Shown here: piece after piece, positions 7,881-17,221 of the stretch
How the letters are laid out: each line of letters starts with the position of its first letter
How positions within the stretch are numbered: the stretch's first letter is position 1
Source of the DNA: Balneolaceae bacterium
GTDB taxonomy: Bacteria > Bacteroidota > Rhodothermia > Balneolales > Balneolaceae
Length of the DNA stretch: 54,967 nt
NCBI GenBank assembly: GCA_007123985.1
Contig: SLGA01000214.1
Location: 1 to 54,967, forward strand
Direction: 5' to 3'
Made by a program: the position numbers and the translations under genes
The notes under the pieces: generated by a model
What the model saw: only the letters and a program-made list of their open reading frames with translations
What the model was told of the DNA's origin: nothing
The model's database searches: none

Positions 7881-9524
7881 ATGGCAACAAAATATATTTT
7901 CATCACAGGTGGTGTAACATCGTCACTCGGGAAAGGCATTATTTGCGCATCTCTCGGGAGGTTATTGGTAGCAAGAGGGTTACGGGTTACCGTACAAAAA
8001 CTGGATCCATACATTAACGTAGATCCCGGCACCATGAATCCCTACGAACATGGTGAAGTGTATGTAACCGACGACGGTGCCGAAACCGATCTTGATCTTG
8101 GCCACTATGAACGCTTTTTGAGTATCCGTACGTCGCAGCAGAATAATGTTACAACAGGCCGAGTTTACTTCGATGTAATAACGAAAGAACGGCAGGGAAC
8201 CTATCTGGGCAAAACCGTGCAGGTAATCCCTCACATTACGGATGAAATAAAAGCCCATGTTACGCGGCTGGGTGAATCGGAAAATTTCGACATTGTGATT
8301 GTAGAGATTGGCGGTACCGTGGGCGACATTGAAAGTTTGCCGTACATTGAGGCGATGAGACAACTGCGTTATGATGTTGGCAGGAAAAATACATTGTCAA
8401 TTCATTTAACTCTTGTGCCATATCTGGCTGCAGCCGGCGAGCTGAAAACTAAACCTACCCAGCATTCAGTTAAAACACTTTCAGAAAGCGGGCTGAGCCC
8501 CGATATACTGGTATGTCGTTCGGAATATCCGCTTGATGAGACTATCAGGCGGAAAATAGCTCAGTTCTGTAATGTTGAAATAGAGGATGTAATTGCCTCG
8601 CTTGATGCGGAAAGTATTTATGAAGTACCCTTACTTATGCAGGATGAAGGGCTCGACAGCAGGGTGATAGATAAATTGAACCTGCCAGCAAAAAATGCCG
8701 ACCTGGTGCAGTGGAAGCAATTTGTTGATAAAGTAAAACATCCCAAAACTGAAACAACAATTGCTCTTGTAGGTAAGTACGTTGAGCATCATGATGCTTA
8801 CAAATCCATCGTTGAAGCACTTATACATGGTGGGGCATTGAACGATTCTCGTGTCAGTATCAAATGGGTACAGTCAGACTATGTGAATGATGAAAATGTG
8901 GCGGATTTACTTTCGGGTGTTTCCGGTATTCTGGTAGCCCCTGGTTTTGGTGACAGAGGCATTGATGGTAAATTGAGTGCGGTAAAATATGCCAGAACGA
9001 ATGGTATACCGTTTTTTGGAATTTGCCTCGGAATGCAATGTGCTGTGATTGAATTTGCAAGAAATTGCGCTGACTTGGATGGAGCTAACAGTACAGAATT
9101 TAATGAATCCACTCCATATCCTGTAATTGATTACATGCCGGATCAGCGTGAAATAACAGACAAAGGCGGTACTATGAGGCTGGGGCAATACGAGTGCAAA
9201 CTAAGCGACGGTTCCAATGCACGAAAAGCCTATGGAGACGAATTTATCAGGGAAAGGCACCGGCATCGTTTTGAGTTGAACAACGATTTACGCGACACTC
9301 TCCAGCAGAATGGCCTGGTTGTATCAGGTGTAAATCCCGAAAGAGACCTTGTGGAAATCATTGAGATAGAAAACCACCCATGGTTCGTTGGTGTTCAGTT
9401 TCATCCGGAATTGAAAAGCACAGTGAATGAACCTCATCCGCTTTTTGCTTCTTTTATAAAAGCCTCTTTGTTTCACAAAGAGGGATATTCAAATGTTCAA
9501 AGTGAACAAAATCAACCGGTTTAA
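7881..9524 (+). CDS. pyrG: CTP synthase
   Basis: Makes CTP from UTP, ATP and glutamine, the last step of pyrimidine nucleotide synthesis. The N-terminal synthetase domain begins with FITGGVTSSLGKGI (P-loop) followed by KLDPYINVDPGTMNPYEHGE and VEIGGTVGDIES. The C-terminal class I glutaminase has the oxyanion and nucleophile segments LVAPGFGDRG and FFGICLGMQCA (Cys nucleophile), and the VGVQFHPELKS His-Glu pair. At 547 residues it is full length. The Nudix gene begins inside its last 32 bases. Confidence 0.98.
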   Translation: MATKYIFITGGVTSSLGKGIICASLGRLLVARGLRVTVQKLDPYINVDPGTMNPYEHGEVYVTDDGAETDLDLGHYERFLSIRTSQQNNVTTGRVYFDVITKERQGTYLGKTVQVIPHITDEIKAHVTRLGESENFDIVIVEIGGTVGDIESLPYIEAMRQLRYDVGRKNTLSIHLTLVPYLAAAGELKTKPTQHSVKTLSESGLSPDILVCRSEYPLDETIRRKIAQFCNVEIEDVIASLDAESIYEVPLLMQDEGLDSRVIDKLNLPAKNADLVQWKQFVDKVKHPKTETTIALVGKYVEHHDAYKSIVEALIHGGALNDSRVSIKWVQSDYVNDENVADLLSGVSGILVAPGFGDRGIDGKLSAVKYARTNGIPFFGICLGMQCAVIEFARNCADLDGANSTEFNESTPYPVIDYMPDQREITDKGGTMRLGQYECKLSDGSNARKAYGDEFIRERHRHRFELNNDLRDTLQQNGLVVSGVNPERDLVEIIEIENHPWFVGVQFHPELKSTVNEPHPLFASFIKASLFHKEGYSNVQSEQNQPV

Positions 9525-10008
9525 TTTGTCTGAGCAGGATATTTATATAAATAAACTACGTAACCGGGCGTGTGCTGTAATAGTAAGTGACGACTGGATC
9601 CTACTTGCAAAGCACAATTCTCCAACCAGGAAAGAGCCGATTTGGATGCCTCCGGGTGGTGGTATTGAATTTGGCGAGCCCGCAAAAGATGCACTTATCC
9701 GTGAGGTTAAGGAAGAGACCGGTCTTATTGTTGAACCAACACGTCTGATTTGGGTTCATGAATATTTAGACACTCCCTATCATGCTATAGAATTCTATTT
9801 TGAATGCTCTATTGCCGGGGGTGCGCTTAAACTCGGAGAAGACCCAGAGCACTCTAAAGACAATCAAATTTTACTGGATCTCAAATTTATACCGTTCACC
9901 GATACTTCCAATCTCCCGATTTATCCTGCTTTCTTAAAAGAGAGCTGTAAAAACAGCGGTAAACTTCCCGAAAATGTTGTTCATGTGATTACCAGTCCGG
10001 AAGTGTAA
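9493..10008 (+). CDS. Nudix hydrolase
   Basis: A 171-residue Nudix protein, which would cleave a nucleoside diphosphate linked to another moiety. The Nudix box is intact: the consensus GX5EX7REUXEEXGU reads GGIEFGEPAKDALIREVKEE followed by TGL. Substrate cannot be told. The ATG at 9493 lies within the end of pyrG (32-base overlap). A TTG at 9526, just after the pyrG stop, would give 160 residues and still keep the whole domain. Being downstream of CTP synthase hints at nucleotide-pool cleaning, but that is inference. Confidence 0.87.
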   Translation: MFKVNKINRFNLSEQDIYINKLRNRACAVIVSDDWILLAKHNSPTRKEPIWMPPGGGIEFGEPAKDALIREVKEETGLIVEPTRLIWVHEYLDTPYHAIEFYFECSIAGGALKLGEDPEHSKDNQILLDLKFIPFTDTSNLPIYPAFLKESCKNSGKLPENVVHVITSPEV

Positions 10009-10015
10009 CGTTACA
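10004..10015. promoter_or_regulatory. Perfect 12-bp palindrome, possible operator
   Basis: TGTAACGTTACA is fully symmetric around a CG centre and overlaps the stop codon of the Nudix gene, 115 bases before the next start. LacI-type operators have this look, but no regulator is encoded here. Confidence 0.25.
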
Positions 10016-10091
10016 AGGGATTGATGCTCAATTCAATTCACTGTTTCTGATTTATTCTGATTCAAATCGTGTAGGCCCGCACAGCTTTTCT

Positions 10092-10099
10092 TATATTTG
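10092..10099 (+). promoter_or_regulatory. Bacteroidota-like -7 element (TATATTTG)
   Basis: TATATTTG fits the TAnnTTTG -7 consensus used by Bacteroidota sigma factors and lies 30 bases before the ATG at 10130. I do not see a good -33 TTTG at the expected distance, so this is only a candidate. Confidence 0.3.
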
Positions 10100-10129
10100 C
10101 ACCGAAAACTACAACTATATAAACCTTCA

Positions 10130-11794
10130 ATGCGATACCTACTACTTTTCATCTTCTCACTAACTTTTTTTGCCTGTTCACAGCAACCTGAAAGTGCATT
10201 TGTGATGCATAATGTAAACGGCTACACACTTCAGAACGACGGACAGCTTGTTGCATTCGATGCCATTGCCGTTAAAGATGGGTTGGTTATAGAGCATGGT
10301 TCAAACGATTATATTACAGATAGATACGTTGATTTTGAGCAAATCGACGGAGGCGGGAAAACGATGCTGCCAGGCTTGATAGATGCTCACGCACACGTAA
10401 TGGGTTTGGGTGTTAGAGAGCTTGATGTAAATGTAGCCGGTATCCGCTCGCTGGAAGAGACACTCGAAACGGTGCGGCAGTTTGCAGAAGATAACACTGA
10501 CCGTGAGTGGATTACTGGCAGAGGTTGGAACCAGGTGCTATGGGAAGAGAACGAGTTTCCAACCGCAGCCGATCTGGATGCGGTGGTTCCCGACCGACCC
10601 GTATATTTGACCAGGGTTGACGGACACGCTGCATGGGCCAACACAAGAGCGATGGAGATAGCAGGAATTGATCGTGACACACCGGATCTGCAGGGCGGAG
10701 TAATTTTGCGAGACAATAACGGAGATGCAACAGGAATTTTTGTTGACGCAACAATGAGATACATCCGGTCTGAAATACCGGATCGGAATGAGCAGGATTA
10801 TGAACTTGCACTTGAACTTGCTCTCGCTGAAATGGCAAAATATGGGATTACATCGGTGCATGATGCCCGCACAAACGTGGATGAATGGGCACTCTACCAA
10901 TCCTTTGCTGATAATGGCCGTCTTTCTGCAAGAATTTATGCAATGATAGCCGGAACAGGCGATATTTTTGATGAAATGGCAGCCGCAGGGCCGATTGAAA
11001 GTTACGCGAATGATCTGCTTGCACTTCGCAGTGTGAAAATTTCATCGGATGGAGCACTTGGCAGCCGTGGTGCGGCACTTATTGACGATTACAGCGATGA
11101 TCCCGGGAATTACGGCCTTCTCTTTTTTACTCAGGAAGAGATGAACCAAATGCTGCTGAAGGGCGCATCAAACGGTTTCCAGATGAACATACATGCAATA
11201 GGAGATGCTGCCAATCGTCAGGTTCTTGACGGTTTTGAATATGTTCAAAATGAATTGGGAAATCAAAGCGGGTTGCGGCATAGAATAGAACATGCACAAA
11301 TTGTCGCTTTAGAAGATATTCCCAGATTTGTTGACCTTAATCTGATCGCTTCGATGCAGCAAACTCACGCAACAAGCGATATGAATATGGCCGAAGACCG
11401 TGTTGGTTCCGAACGGATTCGCGGTGCCTACGCATGGCAATCATTTTTAAACCAGGGCACGGTGATTGCAGCCGGTTCAGACTTTCCTGTTGAAGATGTA
11501 AATCCCTTTTATGGACTCTATTCAGCGGTTACAAGAAAAGATCACGATGGAATGCCTCCGGGAGGCTGGTACAGCGAACAACAGATGAGCCGGATAGAAG
11601 CTTTGCGATCCTTCACACTTGATGCAGCTTTTGCCGCCCATCAGGAAAATGTAATAGGTACACTTGAGACAGGTAAATGGGCTGATTTTATTCTGATTGA
11701 TCGCGACTATTTTAATATACCTGCCTCAGAAATTTGGCAAATTGAGGTACTACAAACCTGGCTGGCAGGCGAAAAAGTGTACGAAAAAGAGTGA
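10130..11794 (+). CDS. Lipoprotein amidohydrolase (YtcJ-like)
   Basis: A 554-residue metal-dependent hydrolase of the amidohydrolase superfamily, YtcJ/LAF3-like subgroup. The ATG at 10130 gives a lipoprotein signal with lipobox F-F-A-C (Cys16), so it is exported and lipid-anchored, unlike the usual cytoplasmic members. Metal-binding motifs are present: GLIDAHAHVMGLG (HxH), MNIHAIGDAAN, RHRIEHAQ and AGSDFPVE (catalytic Asp). Substrate is unknown; the family includes amidases acting on N-formyl or N-acyl groups. Its TGA overlaps the ATG of NAD synthetase (TGATG at 11792-11796). Confidence 0.87.
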   Translation: MRYLLLFIFSLTFFACSQQPESAFVMHNVNGYTLQNDGQLVAFDAIAVKDGLVIEHGSNDYITDRYVDFEQIDGGGKTMLPGLIDAHAHVMGLGVRELDVNVAGIRSLEETLETVRQFAEDNTDREWITGRGWNQVLWEENEFPTAADLDAVVPDRPVYLTRVDGHAAWANTRAMEIAGIDRDTPDLQGGVILRDNNGDATGIFVDATMRYIRSEIPDRNEQDYELALELALAEMAKYGITSVHDARTNVDEWALYQSFADNGRLSARIYAMIAGTGDIFDEMAAAGPIESYANDLLALRSVKISSDGALGSRGAALIDDYSDDPGNYGLLFFTQEEMNQMLLKGASNGFQMNIHAIGDAANRQVLDGFEYVQNELGNQSGLRHRIEHAQIVALEDIPRFVDLNLIASMQQTHATSDMNMAEDRVGSERIRGAYAWQSFLNQGTVIAAGSDFPVEDVNPFYGLYSAVTRKDHDGMPPGGWYSEQQMSRIEALRSFTLDAAFAAHQENVIGTLETGKWADFILIDRDYFNIPASEIWQIEVLQTWLAGEKVYEKE

Positions 11795-13476
11795 TGAAAA
11801 TTCGGCTTGAACAACTAAATCCCATTATTGGGGATATTGAAGGTAATACTTCGATTATTCTGAAGGCACTTAAAAAAGCAGAATCGGATGGAGCAGATGT
11901 ACTGATTTTGCCAGAACTTGTGGTAACGGGATATCCGGCTCAGGATCTGTTTGAAAACAGTTATTTCCGATCTGAATGTTACGCAGCGAATAAGAAGATT
12001 ATTCAGGCATCAAAATCCACAGCCATTCTCTTTGGTTCGATTATGCCAAACAATGGGTTTGGGCGGAAAATGTATAACTCTGCACTGCTCGCGATAGATG
12101 GTGAACTACATGCCGTTGTTCACAAAACGCTATTGCCTACGTACGATGTTTTTGATGATTTTCGGTATTTCGAGCCAAACAAAGAGTTTCGTTGCGTAGA
12201 TTTTAAAGGGATAAAACTTGGAATTACCATCTGCGAGGATATCTGGTACAATGAAAATGAGGTGCAGTATCACACCTACGAAACAGACCCTGCTGCCAGG
12301 CTAAAAGAGATTGGTGCTGATGTAATTGTTAATATATCAGCCTCACCCTATACCATCTCAAAGCACGAAAACAGAAAACGGATGCTTCAGAAACATGCAG
12401 AAAAGCTGAAGCTACCGGTACTCTACAGCAATCAAACCGGTTCGCATACCGATATTGTTTTTGATGGTGATACAATGGGCATTAACTCGCACGCTGAAGT
12501 TATTGCAAATACATGTGCTTTCACCCAGGATTACTGCGACCTGATCTGGAATTCTGACAAGAAAGACATTGAAGCGATAGATCATAAGCCACTGAATCAG
12601 TACCCTGATAAAGGTCCTGAAAGGCATTTTGAAGCCATAAAATGCGGTTTGTCCGACTATTTCAATAAGACCGGAATAACGGCCAAAGCATTGGTTGGAT
12701 TAAGCGGTGGTATTGATTCTGCACTGGTCTGTACGGTTGCAGCTGAAGTGCTGGGTGCAGAAAATGTGAAGGCGATAACCATGCCAAGTGGTTTTTCGAG
12801 CGAGGGCAGTATTAGCGATTCTCAAAAACTCGCTGAAAATCTCGGTATTGAACTTTTTGAAATTTCCATCCAGTCGCTCTTCAGTGAATATACTCAGACA
12901 TTAGAGCCACTGTTCGAAGGTACTGATTTTGGTGTAGCTGAAGAAAACCTTCAGAGTAGAATACGCGGAACTCTTCTGATGGCGTATTCAAACAAGTTCG
13001 GCAACTTTTTGCTGACAACCGGCAATAAATCGGAGTATTCGGTTGGTTATGCAACACTCTATGGCGATATGAACGGCGCTCTTGGTATAATTGGTGATCT
13101 GTATAAAACCGAAGTTTTTGAGATGGCAAAATGGTTCAACCGCGATTATTTCAAAAGAGAAGTTATACCGGAGAACACCATCATCAAACCACCGAGTGCG
13201 GAACTGCGCCCCGATCAGAAAGACAGCGACAGCCTTCCGGATTATGAGGTATTAGATAACATACTTTATCGTTATATTGAATTGCTTGAAAGTCCCGAGC
13301 AAATTGTTGCTGCAGGGTATCAAAAGGAGGTTGTAAACGATGTGCTGAGATTAGTTGATTTTAATGAGTTTAAGAGATATCAGGCAGCACCGGTTCTTAA
13401 ACTCAGTTCAAAATCTTTCGGAAGTGGAAGAAGATGGCCCATTGTTCAGCGCTGGACTTTAAACAACAAAATTTAA
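11794..13476 (+). CDS. nadE: Glutamine-dependent NAD+ synthetase
   Basis: Amidates deamido-NAD+ to NAD+, the last step of NAD synthesis. The 560 residues hold two domains. The N-terminal nitrilase-type glutaminase has the Glu-Lys-Cys triad in LILPELVVTGYP, HKTLLPTYDVFDD and GITICEDIWYN. The C-terminal ATP-pyrophosphatase domain has the P-loop LVGLSGGIDSALV and TTGNKSEYSVGYATLYGD. The ATG at 11794 overlaps the stop of the amidohydrolase; a GTG one codon earlier is possible. Confidence 0.96.
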   Translation: MKIRLEQLNPIIGDIEGNTSIILKALKKAESDGADVLILPELVVTGYPAQDLFENSYFRSECYAANKKIIQASKSTAILFGSIMPNNGFGRKMYNSALLAIDGELHAVVHKTLLPTYDVFDDFRYFEPNKEFRCVDFKGIKLGITICEDIWYNENEVQYHTYETDPAARLKEIGADVIVNISASPYTISKHENRKRMLQKHAEKLKLPVLYSNQTGSHTDIVFDGDTMGINSHAEVIANTCAFTQDYCDLIWNSDKKDIEAIDHKPLNQYPDKGPERHFEAIKCGLSDYFNKTGITAKALVGLSGGIDSALVCTVAAEVLGAENVKAITMPSGFSSEGSISDSQKLAENLGIELFEISIQSLFSEYTQTLEPLFEGTDFGVAEENLQSRIRGTLLMAYSNKFGNFLLTTGNKSEYSVGYATLYGDMNGALGIIGDLYKTEVFEMAKWFNRDYFKREVIPENTIIKPPSAELRPDQKDSDSLPDYEVLDNILYRYIELLESPEQIVAAGYQKEVVNDVLRLVDFNEFKRYQAAPVLKLSSKSFGSGRRWPIVQRWTLNNKI

Positions 13477-13577
13477 AATCTGTATAAAATTTGTTTACTT
13501 CACATTCCGTTAAGCTTGTGTATCCCAAAACATTTACAGATCGCTAACTAAAAATCTTTTCGAAACCTGCTTTATTT

Positions 13578-15560
13578 ATGAAACAGACTCTACTACTTCT
13601 TTCAATTCTGCTTATTGGCACATCCGTTTTTGCACAACAAACCGAATCAACAGAAGTAGAGATGCCGCCTAAACTGCTTCCTTATTCCAATCCGCTCACA
13701 GACTCACGGGAGGAACTAAGGGTTATCGAGCAGCCTGCTTTGTCAACAGAGATGGACACGGAATTGCTGAGACGAATTTCCAATGTGTACAGATTGCATG
13801 TAATGGCTATCGACGCACAGGTGCAGGGCGATCTTGTGCAGGCTGAGAACTACATCAATGAATCGTTCGCGGCAATTCAAACGCTGATGGATGAGTATCC
13901 GGAAATTCAAAACAGCCGCCGTTTTGCGGAACTTTATCGATCTGTAATGGCAGAACACAGTGAATTTTACGGAATCACCGAGGTTCGCAGCGAAACCGAA
14001 GGTGATATTTTTGACATCCGATCCGAACTATTTTCTGAGCAGGATGACTGGATTGCAGAAGGCTTTGTTCTTCCCGAAAACCTTACGATTAATAACACAG
14101 ATGTTCCGCTGATTCAAAATCAACACGTAAACAGGCATCTGATGTATTATACGGTACGCCGGCCGGATGTTATGGAGCGATGGTTGGAGAGATCAGAGTA
14201 TTATTTCCCCATGATGCGTGAAATTTTTGAAGATGAAGGTGTACCCCTTGAACTGATTCACCTCTCAATGATTGAGAGCGGGCTTGTACCAACCGCAAGA
14301 AGCTGGGCTGCAGCTGTAGGTTTATGGCAGTTTATTCGTGCAACAGGCAGATTTTACGGCTTGGAAGTTAACTGGTGGATAGATGAACGGCGCGACCCGA
14401 TCAAATCAACCCGTGCAGCAGCACAACATTTGCGAGATTTATATGAAGTATGGGGAGACTGGCATCTTGCGCTTGCAAATTATAACCTGAGCCCGCGAGG
14501 ATTGAGACGAGCCATTAATGCGGCCGGTGGCGTAGAAGATTATTGGGTTGCTTTTCCATATCTGCCGCGGGAAACGCGTGGTTACGTGCCCAGTTACATC
14601 GCGGCCACGATGATTGCGATGAGTCCTGAAGAGTTTGGTTTTGAACGGCCGAGAAATGGCGTGGCATACGAATTTGATATCGCAGAGGTAGACGGGCTCG
14701 TTCCATTGGAAGATCTTGCAAATGCAGCTAATATTTCCCTTCAGGAACTTAGAGATTTGAATCCTGAGTTACTGCGATGGGCAACTCCTCCGGGTGATAG
14801 CTATCCGCTGAAAATCCCTAAAGGTACAATGGATGAGTTTTTGGCAGCATATCAGGAAATTCCCAAAGAGAACAGAGCTCAGGAAGTAGCTATGCATACA
14901 GTAAGCCGTGGGGAATCTCTCGGATTTATTGCCCAAAGGTACGGTACCACTGTACGTGCACTTTATGAATCGAATGAGGGTTTATCAAATATTATTCACC
15001 CCGGCCAGCGAATAGTGGTACCGGTTGCAGCAAGCTCTGCAGGGCAAATTGCCGCCAACAGGCCTTCAAACCAACCACAGAGAACATCAACTGCCTCAAC
15101 TTCACAGCAAACGCAACAGGCACCGGCAAATACTTCGTCGGTTACATATGTTGTGAAAAGCGGAGATACAATTGGCCATATTGCAGAATGGTTTGATGTA
15201 AGAGCCTGGCAGATTAGAAGCTGGAACGGAGTTGGAAATACCATACGAGTGGGGCAGCGATTAACCGTGCACGTTCCGAACAATCGGGCAGATTTTTACA
15301 GGCAGATAGATGGGCTTACGTTTGCGCAGAAACAGGATCTGCAGAGAAGACAGCGGGCCGGAGAAGATATTTATGCACTTCGATTTGACGGATCTTCATC
15401 AAGCAGTGATGGTCCTATCAGATATACAGTGCGAAGAAATGATACACTGATTGGGATTGCAAACAGGCATGGTGTCTCAGTAGCCGATATTCAACGAGAT
15501 AATAACATCAGTGGATCACGCATTTATGCAGGGCAGACACTGACGATCCGAAGAAGATAA
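13578..15560 (+). CDS. Lytic transglycosylase MltD-like with LysM domains
   Basis: Cleaves peptidoglycan glycan strands to 1,6-anhydromuramoyl ends. The 660 residues have a signal peptide (cut near VFA-QQ, residue 19), an alpha-helical N-terminal region, a family 1 (SLT) catalytic domain with the Glu of IHLSMIESGLVPTA (about E233), then SWAAAVGLWQF and LALANYNLSPRGL. A degenerate LysM-like segment follows near 375-420, then three clear LysM domains near 440-487, 530-580 and 615-659, separated by a Gln/Ser/Thr-rich linker. No lipobox is seen, so it is periplasmic. It heads a nine-gene envelope run; the protease gene begins seven bases after it. Confidence 0.93.
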   Translation: MKQTLLLLSILLIGTSVFAQQTESTEVEMPPKLLPYSNPLTDSREELRVIEQPALSTEMDTELLRRISNVYRLHVMAIDAQVQGDLVQAENYINESFAAIQTLMDEYPEIQNSRRFAELYRSVMAEHSEFYGITEVRSETEGDIFDIRSELFSEQDDWIAEGFVLPENLTINNTDVPLIQNQHVNRHLMYYTVRRPDVMERWLERSEYYFPMMREIFEDEGVPLELIHLSMIESGLVPTARSWAAAVGLWQFIRATGRFYGLEVNWWIDERRDPIKSTRAAAQHLRDLYEVWGDWHLALANYNLSPRGLRRAINAAGGVEDYWVAFPYLPRETRGYVPSYIAATMIAMSPEEFGFERPRNGVAYEFDIAEVDGLVPLEDLANAANISLQELRDLNPELLRWATPPGDSYPLKIPKGTMDEFLAAYQEIPKENRAQEVAMHTVSRGESLGFIAQRYGTTVRALYESNEGLSNIIHPGQRIVVPVAASSAGQIAANRPSNQPQRTSTASTSQQTQQAPANTSSVTYVVKSGDTIGHIAEWFDVRAWQIRSWNGVGNTIRVGQRLTVHVPNNRADFYRQIDGLTFAQKQDLQRRQRAGEDIYALRFDGSSSSSDGPIRYTVRRNDTLIGIANRHGVSVADIQRDNNISGSRIYAGQTLTIRRR

Positions 15561-15567
15561 TTTATAC

Positions 15568-17217
15568 ATGAAATATGCAGGCAGGCTTGCAGCACTACTA
15601 ATACTTACAGTATTTCTTATCACAAGTGTTGCTTTTGTAAAGAACAACGATCTGTTTTTTCAAATAAAAAAGCAGCTCACCATCTTCAGTGATGTCTATC
15701 GCGAGGTTGCCACGCAATATGTGGAAGATATCAGTCCCGAATCGCTGATGAAAAGCAGTATCAACGCGATGCTGGAAACACTGGATCCCTACACTGTTTT
15801 CATCGATGAAGGAGAACAGCAGCAGATGGAAATTCTCTCATCCGGTTCTTACGGCGGTATTGGTATTGAGGCCGGTTTTCGGGGAGATGAGATCGTAATT
15901 ATTGCACCGCTTGAGGGGTATCCCGCTCAGCGAGCCGGAATGCGTCCCGGAGATATTATTGTAGGTGTGAATGATGTTCAGGTAAGGGGAATGTCTCCCG
16001 AAGAAGTTCAACGTTTAACACTTGGTGATGCGGGTTCGGAAATTCAAATTACCATTCGCCGCCCGGCTCTTGAGGAAGATATAACGTTTAATCTTGTGCG
16101 CGAACGTATTGAAGTGAATAACATCAATTTTGCCACAAAACTTGGTGAAAATAATAATTTAGGCTATATACATCTTGCCCGGTTTGGCCAGCAAACGGCC
16201 GAGGAAGTTCGCAATCAGCTTATTGAGTTTAGTCAGTCGGGTACTTTTGATGGGCTTATTCTGGATCTGAGAAACAATCCCGGTGGGTTGTTAAATGAAG
16301 CGGTGGATCTGATTGATAAATTTATTGAACCTGGTGTGACAATTGTTGAGACGCGCGGCAGATCGGAAAATCATAATAGTACCATGGTTACATCCGAACC
16401 TGCTATGTTTGAAGACCTACCCATCGCTGTGCTGATAAATGAGGGAAGTGCAAGTGCATCCGAAATAGTTGCCGGTGTATTTCAGGATCTCGACAGAGCT
16501 GTAATTATTGGTGAGAACAGTTTTGGGAAAGGTCTTGTACAAACAGTAAGACCGTTATCGTACAATACTTCGTTAAAAATTACCATTTCCAAATATTACA
16601 TCCCAAGCGGCAGAAGTATCCAGCCGTTAGAAACTTCTCACCGGGTTGACGGTACTTCATCAGTCGCAGCCGATTCATTGCGAAGAGCATTTCGTACAAA
16701 AAACGGCAGAGTAGTATTTGATGGTGACGGAATTGAACCCGACATCCCGTTGCCGGGCCACGCATCCTCACTGCTTGAGCTGGCATTACAGCAAAGTAAC
16801 AGATACTTCTTTTTTGTGAATGATATGATCTCAAAAATGGGAGAGAGCAGTGACGTGGAAATGCCGGATGATCTCTTTAAACAATTTACACGAAGCCTGG
16901 TAGAAGAAGGTTTTACATTTGAAACACCGGTTGACAGGCATCTTGCTGCTATTGAAGCAAACATGGAGAATTTTTCGAAGGAGGAGTCTGCACAAAGCAA
17001 CCTGGAAGAATTAAAAGCTCTCTTAAGAGATTATAAAATTTCTCAGATTTATGACAATCAAGAGATGATCGAACGCAATTTGCACATTGAATGGATCACA
17101 CAGACACTTGGAGAAAACAGACGAAATGAGGCGCTCCTTCAGATTGACGAACCTGTACTGAAAGCTCTGCAGACTCTGTTAAACCCTTATGAATACCAGA
17201 CAGTACTAAGGCCTTAA
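15568..17217 (+). CDS. C-terminal processing protease (S41, PDZ)
   Basis: A periplasmic tail-specific protease, 549 residues, anchored by an N-terminal hydrophobic segment (6-23). The S41 N-terminal helices lead to a PDZ domain near 95-180 (YGGIGIEAGF, APLEGYPAQRAGMRPGDII). The core follows: LILDLRNNPGGLLNEAVD, the serine cluster NEGSASASEIVAG (291-303) and the catalytic Lys321 in ENSFGKGLVQT. A helical C-terminal extension of about 150 residues follows, as in many Bacteroidota members. Next to a transglycosylase it may tune murein enzymes or their regulators, by analogy with E. coli Prc; that is inference. Confidence 0.93.
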   Translation: MKYAGRLAALLILTVFLITSVAFVKNNDLFFQIKKQLTIFSDVYREVATQYVEDISPESLMKSSINAMLETLDPYTVFIDEGEQQQMEILSSGSYGGIGIEAGFRGDEIVIIAPLEGYPAQRAGMRPGDIIVGVNDVQVRGMSPEEVQRLTLGDAGSEIQITIRRPALEEDITFNLVRERIEVNNINFATKLGENNNLGYIHLARFGQQTAEEVRNQLIEFSQSGTFDGLILDLRNNPGGLLNEAVDLIDKFIEPGVTIVETRGRSENHNSTMVTSEPAMFEDLPIAVLINEGSASASEIVAGVFQDLDRAVIIGENSFGKGLVQTVRPLSYNTSLKITISKYYIPSGRSIQPLETSHRVDGTSSVAADSLRRAFRTKNGRVVFDGDGIEPDIPLPGHASSLLELALQQSNRYFFFVNDMISKMGESSDVEMPDDLFKQFTRSLVEEGFTFETPVDRHLAAIEANMENFSKEESAQSNLEELKALLRDYKISQIYDNQEMIERNLHIEWITQTLGENRRNEALLQIDEPVLKALQTLLNPYEYQTVLRP

Positions 17218-17221
17218 CGTA

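Noticed and set aside
10092..10099. Systematic set of TTTG/TAnnTTTG promoters
   Set aside because: Only this and the mreB candidate came close, and neither has a convincing -33 element, so no general claim is made.
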